64,000 nucleotides of DNA from Actinomadura sp. KC06 (GCF_004348735.1 NZ_SMKT01000013.1:19574-83573), one strand, 5' to 3'. Counted from the first letter of the stretch, positions 42,375 through 51,020 are shown. Numbers and translations are program-made. Notes: generated from the letters alone by a model not told the origin.

Positions 42375-43471
42375 TCGCGAAGACCGTGACCCGCCCGGGA
42401 CGGCGCAGATCCGTCCTGGTCTGCGGGCTGGCGGGCGCGCTCGCCCTGGTCGCGGCGCTCGCCGGCGACCCGGCCGCGACCCGGCGCGTCCGCAGCGACC
42501 CGGGCGCGGTGGGCCTGCTGCGCGCCGCCGCCGACGCCGCCCGCCGCGTCCCGTTCGAGGGCCGGCGGTTCCTGACGACGTGGAACCGCAGCCGGTCCAG
42601 CACGTCCCGCGTCATGGTGTCCCACACGCCGGGCGACGGCGTCCGCTACCGGTACGGGACGGGCGCCGGGGACGAGTACCGTCCCGACGCCGGCGCCGGC
42701 GACCTCACGGGCTTCACCGCGGAGACGCTCGAGCTGCTGACGCGCAACTACTCGGTGGTCCGCGCGGCCGACTCGGCCGTCTGCGGCCGTCCCGCCCGCG
42801 TCGTCGAGGCCCGCCGCCACGACGGCAGCCCCGCCGGACGGTTCTGGATCGACTCCGAGACCGGGCTGATGCTGCACCGCGAGCTGATCGACGCCACCGG
42901 ACGCCGCGTCGTCGCCGCCGGGTTCAGCGAGATCAGCTACGCCGCGCCGGCGAAGGTGCCCGCGGCCTACGGCATCGGCGTCCCCCGCGGCGGGGCCGCG
43001 CGCTTCCCCTCCTCGGGCGGGCAGGGCGCCGCGGCCGTGTGGAGCGACCGGCTGGACCGCGCCGACCTCGCCGACCTTCGCGAGCGCGGCTGGCACGTGC
43101 CGAAGGCCCTGCCGGGGCGCCTCACCCTCCACGACGCGCGCCGCGACGCGGTCGGCGGCGCCGTCCACCTCAGCTACTCCGACGGCCTCGCCGCCGTCTC
43201 GGTGTTCGTGCAGCGCGGCACGATCGACGAGCGGGGCCTGTCCGGCTGGCGCAAGACCGTGCAGCGCGGCCGGACGATCTTCCACCGCGAGTCCCTGCGC
43301 CGCTGGGCCGTCTCCGCGGGCGACGGCTACGTGTACACGGTCCTGACCGACGCCCCGCAGAGCACCGCCGACGCGGTGGCCGCGAACCTGCCTCGCGACA
43401 CCACCTCGTTCTGGACGCGCGTTTCCCGCGGCGCCCGCCGCCTCGCCGCGGTCGCGAACCCCTTCGACTGA
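42371..43471 (+). CDS. MucB/RseB-like sigma-E regulatory protein
   Basis: A 366-residue secreted or membrane-anchored protein. A TM/signal helix (about 12-32, VLVCGLAGALALVAALAG) is followed by a MucB/RseB N-terminal-like domain: FEGRRFLTTWNRSRSSTSRVMVSH, TGFTAETLELLTRNYSVVRAADSAVCGRPARVVEARR and DSETGLMLHRELID correspond to the LolA-like fold of RseB. The C-terminal part (about 220-350) is less conserved. RseB protects RseA from proteolysis in E. coli; that role is inferred here from coupling to rseA (GTGA overlap). The recalled M. tuberculosis locus lacks this gene. Confidence 0.8.
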   Translation: MIAKTVTRPGRRRSVLVCGLAGALALVAALAGDPAATRRVRSDPGAVGLLRAAADAARRVPFEGRRFLTTWNRSRSSTSRVMVSHTPGDGVRYRYGTGAGDEYRPDAGAGDLTGFTAETLELLTRNYSVVRAADSAVCGRPARVVEARRHDGSPAGRFWIDSETGLMLHRELIDATGRRVVAAGFSEISYAAPAKVPAAYGIGVPRGGAARFPSSGGQGAAAVWSDRLDRADLADLRERGWHVPKALPGRLTLHDARRDAVGGAVHLSYSDGLAAVSVFVQRGTIDERGLSGWRKTVQRGRTIFHRESLRRWAVSAGDGYVYTVLTDAPQSTADAVAANLPRDTTSFWTRVSRGARRLAAVANPFD

Positions 43472-43580
43472 ATGATCGACTTGGCGGAGCGCCGCGCCCG
43501 GAGGTCTTATGCTCGCCACATGCCGGGCCGGGCACCATGAGCACAGATGACGAGAACCATGCTCGGTAGGAGAGATGGGG

Positions 43581-45386
43581 ATGACGGAAGACAACCGCGG
43601 GCCGGTCAGGGCGCCGTCGGACGACGAGGACGTCGTCCCCGGCCAGGAGCCTGAACGGCAGGAGGCGGCGGCTCCTCCCGAGACGGTGACCGACCAGGAG
43701 ATCCCCGTGGAGCCGCCGGTCGACACGCCGCCGGACCAGGACGCCGGGGCCCCGGCCCCGGACGCGTCCGACGACGACCCGGAGCCCGAGCCGGAGCCCG
43801 GCAACGACCCGGAGCCCGGCAACGGCGACCGGCTCGTCGCGGGCGGCTTCGCGCCGCCGGACTCGCTCGGCGACCCGCCCGACACCAGCGAGGACGTCCT
43901 CTCCCGCGGCGGCCCGTCCGACATGGGGCCGCAGGAGGTCCCGCTGCAGGACGCCCCGCCGCGCGACATGCCGCAGCCGCCGCCCGTCCCGCTCGACAAG
44001 CCCATCGCCGACACGCCCGACGACCACGGGCGGCCCGGGTTCGTCCCCTACGACCAGGACCCGAGGGCCGCGCAGGGCAGGCCGCCGTACGGCGGCGGCT
44101 GGCCGCAGCAGTCCCATCAGGGCCCGCCGCCCCCGCCCGGGGCGGGCAGGCCGCCGATGGGTCCGCCGCCCGCGCCGATGGGCCCGCCGCCCGGCGGCCC
44201 CCGCCCGATGGGCGGTTTCGGGATGCCGCCCGGAGGGGGCCCGAACTGGGCGCCCGTCCCGGCGCTCCCGTCGTCCTCGCGCGGCGGTCCGGGCCTCGGC
44301 CTCTTCGCGATCGTCGCGCTGATCATCGCGCTGGTGGCGGGCGCGGTCGGCGCCGGGGTCGGCGTGATCGCGACCGACGACGGCGACGACGGCGGCTCGG
44401 TCAGCCTCGGCGGCGGCAGCGACAGCGGCGAGGGCCAGGTGCAGGCCCGCCCGCCGGACTCGGTCGCGGGCGTGGCGCAGCGCGTGCTGCCCAGCGTCGT
44501 GAGCATCCGCGTGCCGTCCGCGCAAGGCGAGGTCGGCGGCACCGGCTTCATCGTCAACGGCGGCTACGTGATCACCAACAACCATGTGGTGGCGAACGGC
44601 GGCGGGCAGGTCCAGATCGTCTTCAACGACAAGAAGATGCTGCCCGCGACGGTGAAGGGCGCCGACGCGAGCTCGGACGTCGCCGTCCTCAAACCCGAGG
44701 GCCAGCACTCGCTGCCCGCGCTCGCCGTCGGCGACTCCAGCAAGATCGCCGTCGGCGACCCGGTGATCGCGATCGGCTCCCCGCTCGGCCTGCAGGGCTC
44801 GGTGACCACAGGCATCGTCAGCTCGCTGAACCGCGCAGTGCCCACGCAGGGCGAGGGCGGCGGCGACGCGTCCTTCCTCAACGCGATCCAGACCGACGCG
44901 GCGATCAACCCCGGCAACTCGGGCGGCCCGCTGGTGGACGCGAAGGGCCGCGTGATCGGCATCAACACCGCGATCGCCACGGTCGGCGGCGGGGGCCTCG
45001 GCGGCGAGCAGCAGAGCGGCAGCATCGGCCTCGGCTTCGCGATCCCGATCAACCAGGGCAAGCGGGTCGCCGAGGAGATCATCAGGTCGGGCAGCGTGCG
45101 CCAGGCCAAGCTCGGCGTGCTCCCCGACCCGCGCTTCCAGGAGGGCGGCGCCCGGATCATGCCGCAGGCCGTCAACGGGCAGGACCCGGTGACCAAGGGC
45201 GGCCCGGCCGACAAGGCGGGCCTGAAGCCCGGCGACGTGATCACCTCGCTGGACGGCAAGCCGATCGAGGACGCCACCGACCTGATCGCGCAGATCCGCA
45301 GCCGCGCGCCCGGCGACAAGGTCAAGGTCACCTACCGCCGCGACGGCCGCGAGAGCACGGTCGAGGTGACGCTCGGCTCCGACTGA
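43581..45386 (+). CDS. htrA: HtrA-like trypsin/PDZ serine protease with cytosolic Pro-rich domain
   Basis: A 601-residue membrane protease. Residues 1-230 are acidic and Pro/Gly-rich (many PPP and PMG runs) and cytosolic; one TM helix lies at about 238-265 (GLGLFAIVALIIALVAGAVGAGVGVIA). The extracytoplasmic trypsin domain has His in TNNHVVANG, Asp in SSDVAVLK and Ser in NPGNSGGPL; a PDZ follows (GDVITSLDGKPIEDATDL). ATG 43581 is preferred over 43575 because AGGAG is 7 nt upstream of it. The order sigE-rseA-rseB-htrA-tatB supports a role in envelope quality control, possibly as target or protease of the same regulon. Confidence 0.92.
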   Translation: MTEDNRGPVRAPSDDEDVVPGQEPERQEAAAPPETVTDQEIPVEPPVDTPPDQDAGAPAPDASDDDPEPEPEPGNDPEPGNGDRLVAGGFAPPDSLGDPPDTSEDVLSRGGPSDMGPQEVPLQDAPPRDMPQPPPVPLDKPIADTPDDHGRPGFVPYDQDPRAAQGRPPYGGGWPQQSHQGPPPPPGAGRPPMGPPPAPMGPPPGGPRPMGGFGMPPGGGPNWAPVPALPSSSRGGPGLGLFAIVALIIALVAGAVGAGVGVIATDDGDDGGSVSLGGGSDSGEGQVQARPPDSVAGVAQRVLPSVVSIRVPSAQGEVGGTGFIVNGGYVITNNHVVANGGGQVQIVFNDKKMLPATVKGADASSDVAVLKPEGQHSLPALAVGDSSKIAVGDPVIAIGSPLGLQGSVTTGIVSSLNRAVPTQGEGGGDASFLNAIQTDAAINPGNSGGPLVDAKGRVIGINTAIATVGGGGLGGEQQSGSIGLGFAIPINQGKRVAEEIIRSGSVRQAKLGVLPDPRFQEGGARIMPQAVNGQDPVTKGGPADKAGLKPGDVITSLDGKPIEDATDLIAQIRSRAPGDKVKVTYRRDGRESTVEVTLGSD

Positions 45387-45525
45387 TCCCTAGGGCGGCC
45401 GATCCCGGCAGGGTGACGCCGATCTTGGCAGGGATGTTCAGGTCCGGTTCATCCGGGCTCGGGATACGCTGGGGGGACCGGTCCGCCGCAGGGCCGGCCC
45501 CCTTCGGCGGCGTGTGGAGGACGGG

Positions 45526-45876
45526 TTGTTCGACGTCGGACTCGGTGAGATGGCGGTGCTCGTCGTCCTCGCCCTGGTGATCTTCGGGGACAAGCTGCCC
45601 CAGGTCGCCGGGCAGGCGGGCCGCATGCTGCGGCAGTTCCGCCAGATGGCCAACTCCGCCAAGGCGGACCTGCAGGAGGGCCTCGGGCCGGAGTTCAAGG
45701 ACTTCGACATCGCCGACCTCAACCCGAAGACGTTCGTCCGCAAGCACCTTCTCGAAGACGACGACGACTTCCCGAACGGCAAGGACGGCCTGTCCGACGA
45801 CGAGCCGGCGATGGTCCCGGCGGGCGGGGAACTCGCCTACGGCGAGCGCCCGCCCTTCGACTCCGAGGCGACCTGA
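45526..45876 (+). CDS. tatB: Sec-independent protein translocase TatB
   Basis: A 116-residue TatB. It opens FDVGLGEMAVLVVLALVIFG, the TatB amphipathic-hinge TM helix with the conserved Glu near residue 8 and FGDKLP after it, then an amphipathic helix (GRMLRQFRQMANSAKADLQE) and a charged tail. The initiation codon is TTG 45526: GGAGG lies 5 nt upstream and translation as Met gives the typical M-F-D start, whereas GTG 45514 would prepend four atypical residues. TatB is the substrate receptor of the twin-arginine pathway that should export PhoX. Confidence 0.93.
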   Translation: MFDVGLGEMAVLVVLALVIFGDKLPQVAGQAGRMLRQFRQMANSAKADLQEGLGPEFKDFDIADLNPKTFVRKHLLEDDDDFPNGKDGLSDDEPAMVPAGGELAYGERPPFDSEAT

Positions 45877-45940
45877 CCCCTGGACCGAACCTCAGCCGGG
45901 GTCACGGGCCGGGGGTCCAGGGGCTCTCCCCTGGGGGTCA
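45874..45940. terminator. bidirectional hairpin terminator between tatB and mrp
   Basis: A perfect CCAGGGG-CTCT-CCCCTGG hairpin (45917-45934) sits inside a larger inverted repeat: TGACCCC at the tatB stop pairs with GGGGTCA at the mrp stop, and CCCCTGGACC pairs with GGTCCAGGGG. Both stop codons lie in the outer arms, which suits a shared convergent terminator. Confidence 0.6.
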
Positions 45941-47077
45941 ACTGCGCTTGGGCGCGATTCCGAGGGACATTCCGGCGAGGCCGCGGCTGCGGCCCGCGAG
46001 CGTGTCGGCGATGGTCCGCAGCTCCTTGGCGGCGCCGGCGTCCGGGTCGGACAGCACCAGCGGGACGCCGTTGTCGCCGCCCTCCCTCAGCCGCGGGTCG
46101 ATCTGCACCTGGCCGAGCAGCGGGACGCGGGTCCCGAGCGTCTTGGTCAGGGCGTCGGCGACCGTCTGGCCGCCGCCCTCGCCGAAGATGTGCTGCCGCT
46201 CGCCGCAGTGCGGGCACGTCAGGTACGACATGTTCTCGATCACGCCGACGACCTGCTGGTGGGTCTGCGCGGAGATCGCGCCGGCCCGCTCGGCGACCTC
46301 GGCGGCCGCCTGCTGCGGGGTGGTGACCACGAGGATCTCCGCGGACGGCAGCAGCTGCGCCACGGAGATCGCGATGTCGCCGGTGCCCGGCGGCAGGTCC
46401 ATGAGGAGGATGTCGAGGTCGCCCCAGTAGACGTCCGCGAGGAACTGCTGCAGCGCCCGGTGCAGCATCGGCCCGCGCCACACGACCGGCTGGTTCCCGG
46501 CGGTGAACATCCCGACGGAGATCACCTTCACGCCGTGCGCGGACGGCGGCATGATCATGTCCTGGACCTTGGTGGGCGAGCCGTCCACGCCCAGCATCCG
46601 CGGCACCGAGTGGCCGTAGATGTCGGCGTCCACGACCCCGACCTTGCGGCCCTGCGCGGCCAGCACAGCGGCCAGGTTCACCGTTACCGACGACTTGCCG
46701 ACGCCGCCCTTGCCGCTCGCGACCGCGTACACCTTGGTCAGCGAGTTCGGCTTGGCGAACGGGATCTCCTTGGCGGGCTCGCCGCCGCGCAGCTTGGTCT
46801 GCAGGTCCTTGCGCTGCTCCTCGCTCATCACGTCCAGCTCGACCTCGACGGCGGTGACGCCGTCCAGCTTCGACACGGCCTCGCGGACGTTCCTGGTGAT
46901 GGTGTCCTTCATGGGACACCCCGCCACGGTCAGGTACACGCCGACGCGGACGGCGCCATCGGCGGCGATGTCGACGCTCTTGACCATGTCGAGCTCGGTG
47001 ATCGGCTTGCGGATCTCCGGATCGATCACGGTGGAGAGCGCCGCGGTCACCTGCTCGGTCGTCAACTGGGAGGCCAT
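45938..47077 (-). CDS. mrp: Mrp/ApbC-type iron-sulfur carrier P-loop ATPase
   Basis: A 379-residue Mrp/NBP35 family ATPase. The N-terminal MIP18/DUF59 domain (about 1-95) starts LTTEQVTAALSTVIDPEI. The ATPase domain has the deviant Walker A SGKGGVGKSSVTVNLAA, VDADIYGHSVP, and DLPPGTGDIAISVAQ. A CPHC motif (YLTCPHCGE) near residue 260 can bridge an Fe-S cluster between monomers. It serves Fe-S cluster assembly or transfer in the cytosol. Rv1229c (mrp) is the recalled counterpart downstream of sigE-tatB in M. tuberculosis. It is convergent with tatB. Confidence 0.93.
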   Translation of the reverse strand: MASQLTTEQVTAALSTVIDPEIRKPITELDMVKSVDIAADGAVRVGVYLTVAGCPMKDTITRNVREAVSKLDGVTAVEVELDVMSEEQRKDLQTKLRGGEPAKEIPFAKPNSLTKVYAVASGKGGVGKSSVTVNLAAVLAAQGRKVGVVDADIYGHSVPRMLGVDGSPTKVQDMIMPPSAHGVKVISVGMFTAGNQPVVWRGPMLHRALQQFLADVYWGDLDILLMDLPPGTGDIAISVAQLLPSAEILVVTTPQQAAAEVAERAGAISAQTHQQVVGVIENMSYLTCPHCGERQHIFGEGGGQTVADALTKTLGTRVPLLGQVQIDPRLREGGDNGVPLVLSDPDAGAAKELRTIADTLAGRSRGLAGMSLGIAPKRS

Positions 47078-47158
47078 GCCCCCATGGTATGAACCGGACG
47101 CCCCTCCCTCCTAATCAGGGTGTCCCACGGCACAGGACGTGTCCCCGTGTTCATCGCG

Positions 47159-47180
47159 CGTACGGCGGCGCCGCCGTACG
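47159..47180. promoter_or_regulatory. 22-bp perfect palindrome, probable MarR operator
   Basis: A perfect palindrome with half-site CGTACGGCGGC followed directly by its reverse complement, 9 bp before the GTG start of the MarR gene and 81 bp from the divergent mrp start. Position and symmetry suit a MarR dimer acting on its own promoter. Confidence 0.5.
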
Positions 47181-47189
47181 ATCGGGTCC

Positions 47190-47645
47190 GTGACTAGCAG
47201 CACCCTCTCGGCCACCGAGCTGATCGTCTGGCGCACCATGCTCCGCGCCCAGGCCCTCATCTCCCGCCGGCTCCAGGCCGACCTGCTGGACCGCCACGGC
47301 CTCGCGCTCGGCTCCTACGAGGTGCTGATGCACCTCGGCGAGGCCCCGGCGGGACGGCTCCGGATGAACGACCTCGCCGACCGCGTCCTGCTGTCCCGCA
47401 GCGGCCTGACCAGGCTCGTCGACCGGCTGCAGCGCGAAGGGCTCGTGGTCAGGCAGTCGTGCACGAGCGACGCGCGCGGGCTGTACGCCGTCCTGACCGC
47501 GGCCGGGCGGGCCCGGCTGGAGGCGGCGACCCCGACCTACCGCCAGGGCGTCCGGGACTACGTGCTCAGCAGGCTGGACGAGCCCGACCTGCGCGCCCTC
47601 GGCACGATCCTGGACAAGCTCGCCGACGAGGAGATCCCCGCGTAG
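47190..47645 (+). CDS. MarR family regulator
   Basis: A 151-residue MarR-type winged-helix repressor. The dimerisation helix spans about 8-35 (TELIVWRTMLRAQALISRRLQADLLDRHGL). The DNA-binding domain reads SYEVLMHLGEAP, RMNDLADRVLLSRSGLTRLVDRLQREGLVVR and the wing CTSDARGLYAVLTAAGR. Start GTG 47190 is placed where MarR homology begins. A perfect 22-bp palindrome lies directly upstream, indicating autoregulation, and mrp is divergent and could share control. The effector is unknown. Confidence 0.88.
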   Translation: MTSSTLSATELIVWRTMLRAQALISRRLQADLLDRHGLALGSYEVLMHLGEAPAGRLRMNDLADRVLLSRSGLTRLVDRLQREGLVVRQSCTSDARGLYAVLTAAGRARLEAATPTYRQGVRDYVLSRLDEPDLRALGTILDKLADEEIPA

Positions 47646-47648
47646 CCC

Positions 47649-48143
47649 TCAGCGGGGTGTCTCCTTGGCGTCCAGCTCCTTCATGATCTGCTGGAGCTCG
47701 GAGCGCAGGAAGTCGCGGGTGACGACCTCGCTCAGCGCGACCCGCAGCCCGGCGATCTCCCGGGTCAGGTACTCGGTGTCGGCCATGCTCCGCTCGTTCC
47801 TGGAACGGTCCTGCTCGTACTGGACGCGGTCGCGGTCGTCCTGCCGGTTCTGCGCGAGCAGGATCAGCGGCGCCGCGTACGACGCCTGCAGCGACAGCAT
47901 CAGCGTCAGGAAGATGAACGGGTACGGGTCGAACTTCAGGAACGACGGCGCGGCCAGGTTCCACACGATCCAGACGGTGACGAACACCGTCATGTAGACG
48001 AGGAAGCGGGCCGTCCCGAGGAACCTCGCGATCCGCTCCGACAGGCGTCCGAAGGACTCCGGGTCGTAGTGGACGCGCGGCACGAACGTCCGGCGGATCT
48101 CCCTCGGCTGGTCCAGGCGAGCGGGCATCTGGCGTGTCGTCAT
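47649..48143 (-). CDS. DUF1003 family membrane protein
   Basis: A 164-residue protein with two TM helices (about 55-72, FLVYMTVFVTVWIVWNL; 82-105, FIFLTLMLSLQASYAAPLILLAQNRQ) and a C-terminal coiled coil (NERSMADTEYLTREIAGLRVALSEVV). The segment LTLMLSLQASYAAPLILLAQNRQ is the DUF1003 signature. The function is unproven, but linkage to MgtE/CorC-type Mg proteins is frequent, and here its ATG overlaps the MgtE-N/CBS gene stop (ATGA). The recalled counterpart is Rv1231c. It is convergent with MarR. Confidence 0.85.
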   Translation of the reverse strand: MTTRQMPARLDQPREIRRTFVPRVHYDPESFGRLSERIARFLGTARFLVYMTVFVTVWIVWNLAAPSFLKFDPYPFIFLTLMLSLQASYAAPLILLAQNRQDDRDRVQYEQDRSRNERSMADTEYLTREIAGLRVALSEVVTRDFLRSELQQIMKELDAKETPR

Positions 48144-49447
48144 TGCATGTCCCCCCGGAGAGCCTCTTCCTCGGGATCGCGGTCGGCGGACTCCTCCGCG
48201 GCGGCGTCCATCACGGCCTCCCGCCAGTCCTCGGGCAGCAGGTGATCGAGGACGTCGTCGATGGTCACCGACCCCAGCAGGTGGCCGTTCTCGTCCACGA
48301 CGGCCCCGGCGACGAGGTTGTAGGTGGCCAGGAACATCGCGACGGCCTCCAGCGACATGGTCGGCCGCAGCGTGTCCAGCTCGGCGTCCACGATGCCGCT
48401 GACCAGCGTCGGCGGCGGTTCGCGCAGCAGTTTCTGGAAGTGCACGGTGCCGAGGTACTTGCCGGTCGGCGTCGCGGTCGGCGGGCGGCACACGTACACC
48501 TGCGCGGCGAGGGCCGGGTTCATGTCGGGGCGGCGGATCAGCGCGAGCGCCTCGGCGACGGTCGCGTCCGGCGGGACGACCACCGGGGCGGTCGTCATCA
48601 GCCCGCCCGCCGAATGGTCCGGGTAGGTCAGCAGCCGCCGCACCGGCGCCGCCTCGTGCGGCTCCATCAGCGTCAGCAGCTGCTCCCGCTGCTCGGTGGG
48701 CAGGTCGCCGAGCAGGTCGGCCGCGTCGTCGGGGCCCATCGCCTCCAGGACGTCGGCGGCCCGGTCCACGCCGAGCTTGCCGAGGATCTCGATCTGGTCG
48801 TCCTCCGGCAGCTCCTCCAGGATGTCGGCGAGCCGCTCGTCGTCGAGCGCGAAGGCGACCTCCGCGCGCCGCTTCTCCGGCAGCTCGTGGATGATGTTGG
48901 CGAGGTCGGCGGGCTTCATCCGCTCGAATGCGGCGATCAGCCCGGCGGCGCCCTGCCCGTGCTCGACGGCGGAGAACCCCTCGACGTCATCCCAGTTCAC
49001 GACGAGGCTCTCCCCGCGCTTGCGGAGCCCGCGGCCCGTCCGGCGGCGGACGGCGACCTTGCCGACCAGCCAGTCGCGGGTCCGGGTCGGCTCCATCGCG
49101 ACGTCGACGACGGCGACGGGCTCGCCGGTGTCGCGGAACCGGACCGTCCGGTCGAGCATCTGCCCGATGACGAGCGTCTCCGACTCGCGCTTCTGGAAGC
49201 GGCGGACGTTCAGCCGCCCGTCGAAGATCACCGCGTCGGCCTCGAACACCGTCACCCGCGTGATCGGCAGGAACACGGTGCGGCGCCCCGCGACCTCCAC
49301 CACCAGCCCCAGCACCCGCGGCGGACGCGGCGCGAGGCGCAGCGCGGCCACCACGTCGCGGACGCGTCCGACCTGGTCACCGGCCGGGTCGAACACCGCG
49401 ACGCCCGCGAGCCGGGCGATGAACACCCGCGTCGGAGCTCCGCTCAT
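48140..49447 (-). CDS. MgtE N-terminal/CBS domain protein (no transport domain)
   Basis: A 435-residue cytosolic protein: an N-terminal PRC-barrel-like domain (about 1-165), an MgtE intracellular N domain of superhelical repeats (about 170-290: ELPEKRRAEVAFALDDERLADILEELPEDDQIEIL, AADVLEAMGPDDAADLLGDLP) and two CBS domains (300-420) including GGLMTTAPVVVPPDATVAEAL. MgtE channels carry the N and CBS parts before five TM helices, but here the membrane domain is absent. The partner is likely the DUF1003 membrane protein, coupled by ATGA. It would sense Mg2+. The recalled counterpart is Rv1232c. Confidence 0.85.
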   Translation of the reverse strand: MSGAPTRVFIARLAGVAVFDPAGDQVGRVRDVVAALRLAPRPPRVLGLVVEVAGRRTVFLPITRVTVFEADAVIFDGRLNVRRFQKRESETLVIGQMLDRTVRFRDTGEPVAVVDVAMEPTRTRDWLVGKVAVRRRTGRGLRKRGESLVVNWDDVEGFSAVEHGQGAAGLIAAFERMKPADLANIIHELPEKRRAEVAFALDDERLADILEELPEDDQIEILGKLGVDRAADVLEAMGPDDAADLLGDLPTEQREQLLTLMEPHEAAPVRRLLTYPDHSAGGLMTTAPVVVPPDATVAEALALIRRPDMNPALAAQVYVCRPPTATPTGKYLGTVHFQKLLREPPPTLVSGIVDAELDTLRPTMSLEAVAMFLATYNLVAGAVVDENGHLLGSVTIDDVLDHLLPEDWREAVMDAAAEESADRDPEEEALRGDMQ

Positions 49448-49534
49448 GGTCCGGACACTACCCATGATCGCCCCGCTGATCCGGGACAAAGGGGGGTGAT
49501 ACGGGGCGCGGGGGCCCATGAGAAGCTGAGGACC

Positions 49535-50440
49535 GTGAGCGACGTGATGACGGAGCCGTTCGAGGAGCACCGCGGCCTGCTGTTCGCGGTCGCGTACCGG
49601 ATGCTGGGCACGGCCGCCGACGCGGAGGACGCCGTCCAGGACGCCTGGCTGCGCTGGTCCGCGGCCGACCGGGCGAGTGTCGCCGACCCGAAGGCGTACC
49701 TCGTCCGGATCACCACCAACGTCGCGCTCGACCGGCTGCGCTCGGCGCGGGTCCAGCGCGAGACCTACGTCGGGCCGTGGCTGCCCGAGCCGATGCTGAC
49801 CACGCCGGACGTCGCCGCCGAGGGCGCCGAGCTGGCCGAGTCGGTGTCGATGGCGATGCTCGTCGTGCTGGAGACGCTGAGCCCGCTGGAGCGGGCCGTC
49901 TTCGTCCTCAAGGAGGTCTTCGGCTACCCGTACGCCGAGATCGCGGAGGCGCTGGACCGCTCGGAGGCGTCGGTGCGCCAGCTCGGCACCCGCGCCCGCA
50001 AGCACGTGGAGGCGCGGCGCCCCCGCTTCGAGGCGCGCGGCGCGGAGCGGCGCGCCGCCACCGAGCGCTTCCTGGAGGCGGTGCTGGGCGGCGACATCAA
50101 CCGGCTCATGGAGGTCCTCGCCCCCGACGTGACGCTGTGGACGGACGGCGGCGGCAAGGTCAGGGCGCCCCTGCGCGTCATCCACGGCGACCGGAAGGTG
50201 GCCCGCTGGCTCACCAGCGTCACCGGCCAGCCCTACGCGGGCGTCCAGCCCGAGGACATGCAGATCAGGCGTGTCGACCTCAACGGCGAGCCCGCCCTCA
50301 TCGTGGAGGGCCCGGGCGGCCGCCCGATCGGCACGGTCAGCGTGGAACTGGACGAGAACGAGCACGTCCGGGCGGTGCACCTCGTCGCCAACCCCGACAA
50401 GCTGGCCTCCATCATGGAGGGCCGCCACCTGCCGATGTGA
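49535..50440 (+). CDS. ECF41-family sigma factor (SigJ-like), second copy
   Basis: A 301-residue ECF41 sigma factor, paralogous to the one at 4794. The sigma-2 core has LGTAADAEDAVQDAWLRW, then WLPEP, sigma-4 with RAVFVLKEVFGYPYAEIAEALDRSEASVRQL, the linker motif DGGGKV (intact, unlike the first copy) and C-terminal NPDKL within a SnoaL-like domain. GTG 49535 has a GAGGA site; ATG 49547 is an alternative. No TGTCACA box is visible upstream, so it may not be autoregulated by the usual ECF41 promoter. It is divergent from the MgtE-N gene; a terminator follows. Confidence 0.9.
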   Translation: MSDVMTEPFEEHRGLLFAVAYRMLGTAADAEDAVQDAWLRWSAADRASVADPKAYLVRITTNVALDRLRSARVQRETYVGPWLPEPMLTTPDVAAEGAELAESVSMAMLVVLETLSPLERAVFVLKEVFGYPYAEIAEALDRSEASVRQLGTRARKHVEARRPRFEARGAERRAATERFLEAVLGGDINRLMEVLAPDVTLWTDGGGKVRAPLRVIHGDRKVARWLTSVTGQPYAGVQPEDMQIRRVDLNGEPALIVEGPGGRPIGTVSVELDENEHVRAVHLVANPDKLASIMEGRHLPM

Positions 50441-50474
50441 CCGCCGCGATTCCGGTCACCGGCCGACGCGGCGG
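50441..50474. terminator. convergent terminator hairpin
   Basis: CCGCCGCG (50441-50448) pairs with CGCGGCGG (50467-50474), 8 bp perfect, with an inner GGTCACC/CCGGCC region. It fills the gap between the sigma factor stop and the convergent PNPOx-like gene. Confidence 0.5.
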
Positions 50475-50477
50475 GCG

Positions 50478-50981
50478 TTACCGGTCGACGTGGCGGCGCT
50501 TGCCGCCGAACAGGCGCGGCGGCGGGCCCGCGGTCGTCGCTGGCGTCGGGACGGGACGGACGGTCGCGTACTCGTCCGCCGCCTCCGCGACCTCCTCGGC
50601 CGGGGTGAGCCGGACGATCCACGACTCGGTCGTCCACCGCTCCACCTGGCCCTCGTGGGACCCGGCGTTCAGCCGGTCCTTGGCCAGCAGCGGCGTCACG
50701 GCGTCCCACAGCTCGGACCCCGGCTCGACGACCTCGGCGTCGGCGGCGAACGAGACCAGCCGCCCGCCCTTGTCCTTGCTGCGCAGGATCACCGTCACCC
50801 GCGCGGCCTCCGGCAGGCCGGGCAGCGGCTGCTCGCCCTCCCCGCCGGTCAGCACGTACGCCGACCCCTCGTGCCACACATGCCAGGCGGCCCTCGGCTG
50901 CGGAAGGCCGGGCAGGTCCAGCCACAGCAGCCCCGACTTCTTGGCCGCCTCCTCCACCAGCGCCGCGTTCAGCTCACCCAT
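50478..50981 (-). CDS. pyridoxamine 5'-phosphate oxidase-like protein (putative)
   Basis: A 167-residue soluble protein. Its pattern (AAWHVWHEGSAYVLTGGEGEQ, ARVTVILRSKDKGGRLVSFAADAEVVEPGSELWDAVTPLLAKDRLN) resembles the split-barrel flavin-binding fold of PNPOx-like proteins, with a Pro-rich tail. Flavin or F420 use cannot be confirmed, since no clear cofactor motif is visible. It is divergent from the CitE-like lyase with only 39 bp between starts, in which a perfect inverted repeat lies. Confidence 0.6.
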   Translation of the reverse strand: MGELNAALVEEAAKKSGLLWLDLPGLPQPRAAWHVWHEGSAYVLTGGEGEQPLPGLPEAARVTVILRSKDKGGRLVSFAADAEVVEPGSELWDAVTPLLAKDRLNAGSHEGQVERWTTESWIVRLTPAEEVAEAADEYATVRPVPTPATTAGPPPRLFGGKRRHVDR

Positions 50982-51000
50982 GTTGAGAGGGTCTCACATC

Positions 51001-51019
51001 GCCCGGATAGCATCCGGGC
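51001..51019. promoter_or_regulatory. inverted repeat at the CitE-like start
   Basis: Perfect 8-bp inverted repeat GCCCGGAT-AGC-ATCCGGGC ending one base before the ATG of the lyase gene, in the 39-bp divergent gap. It may be an operator or an RNA hairpin masking the ribosome binding site. Confidence 0.5.
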
Positions 51020-51020
51020 C

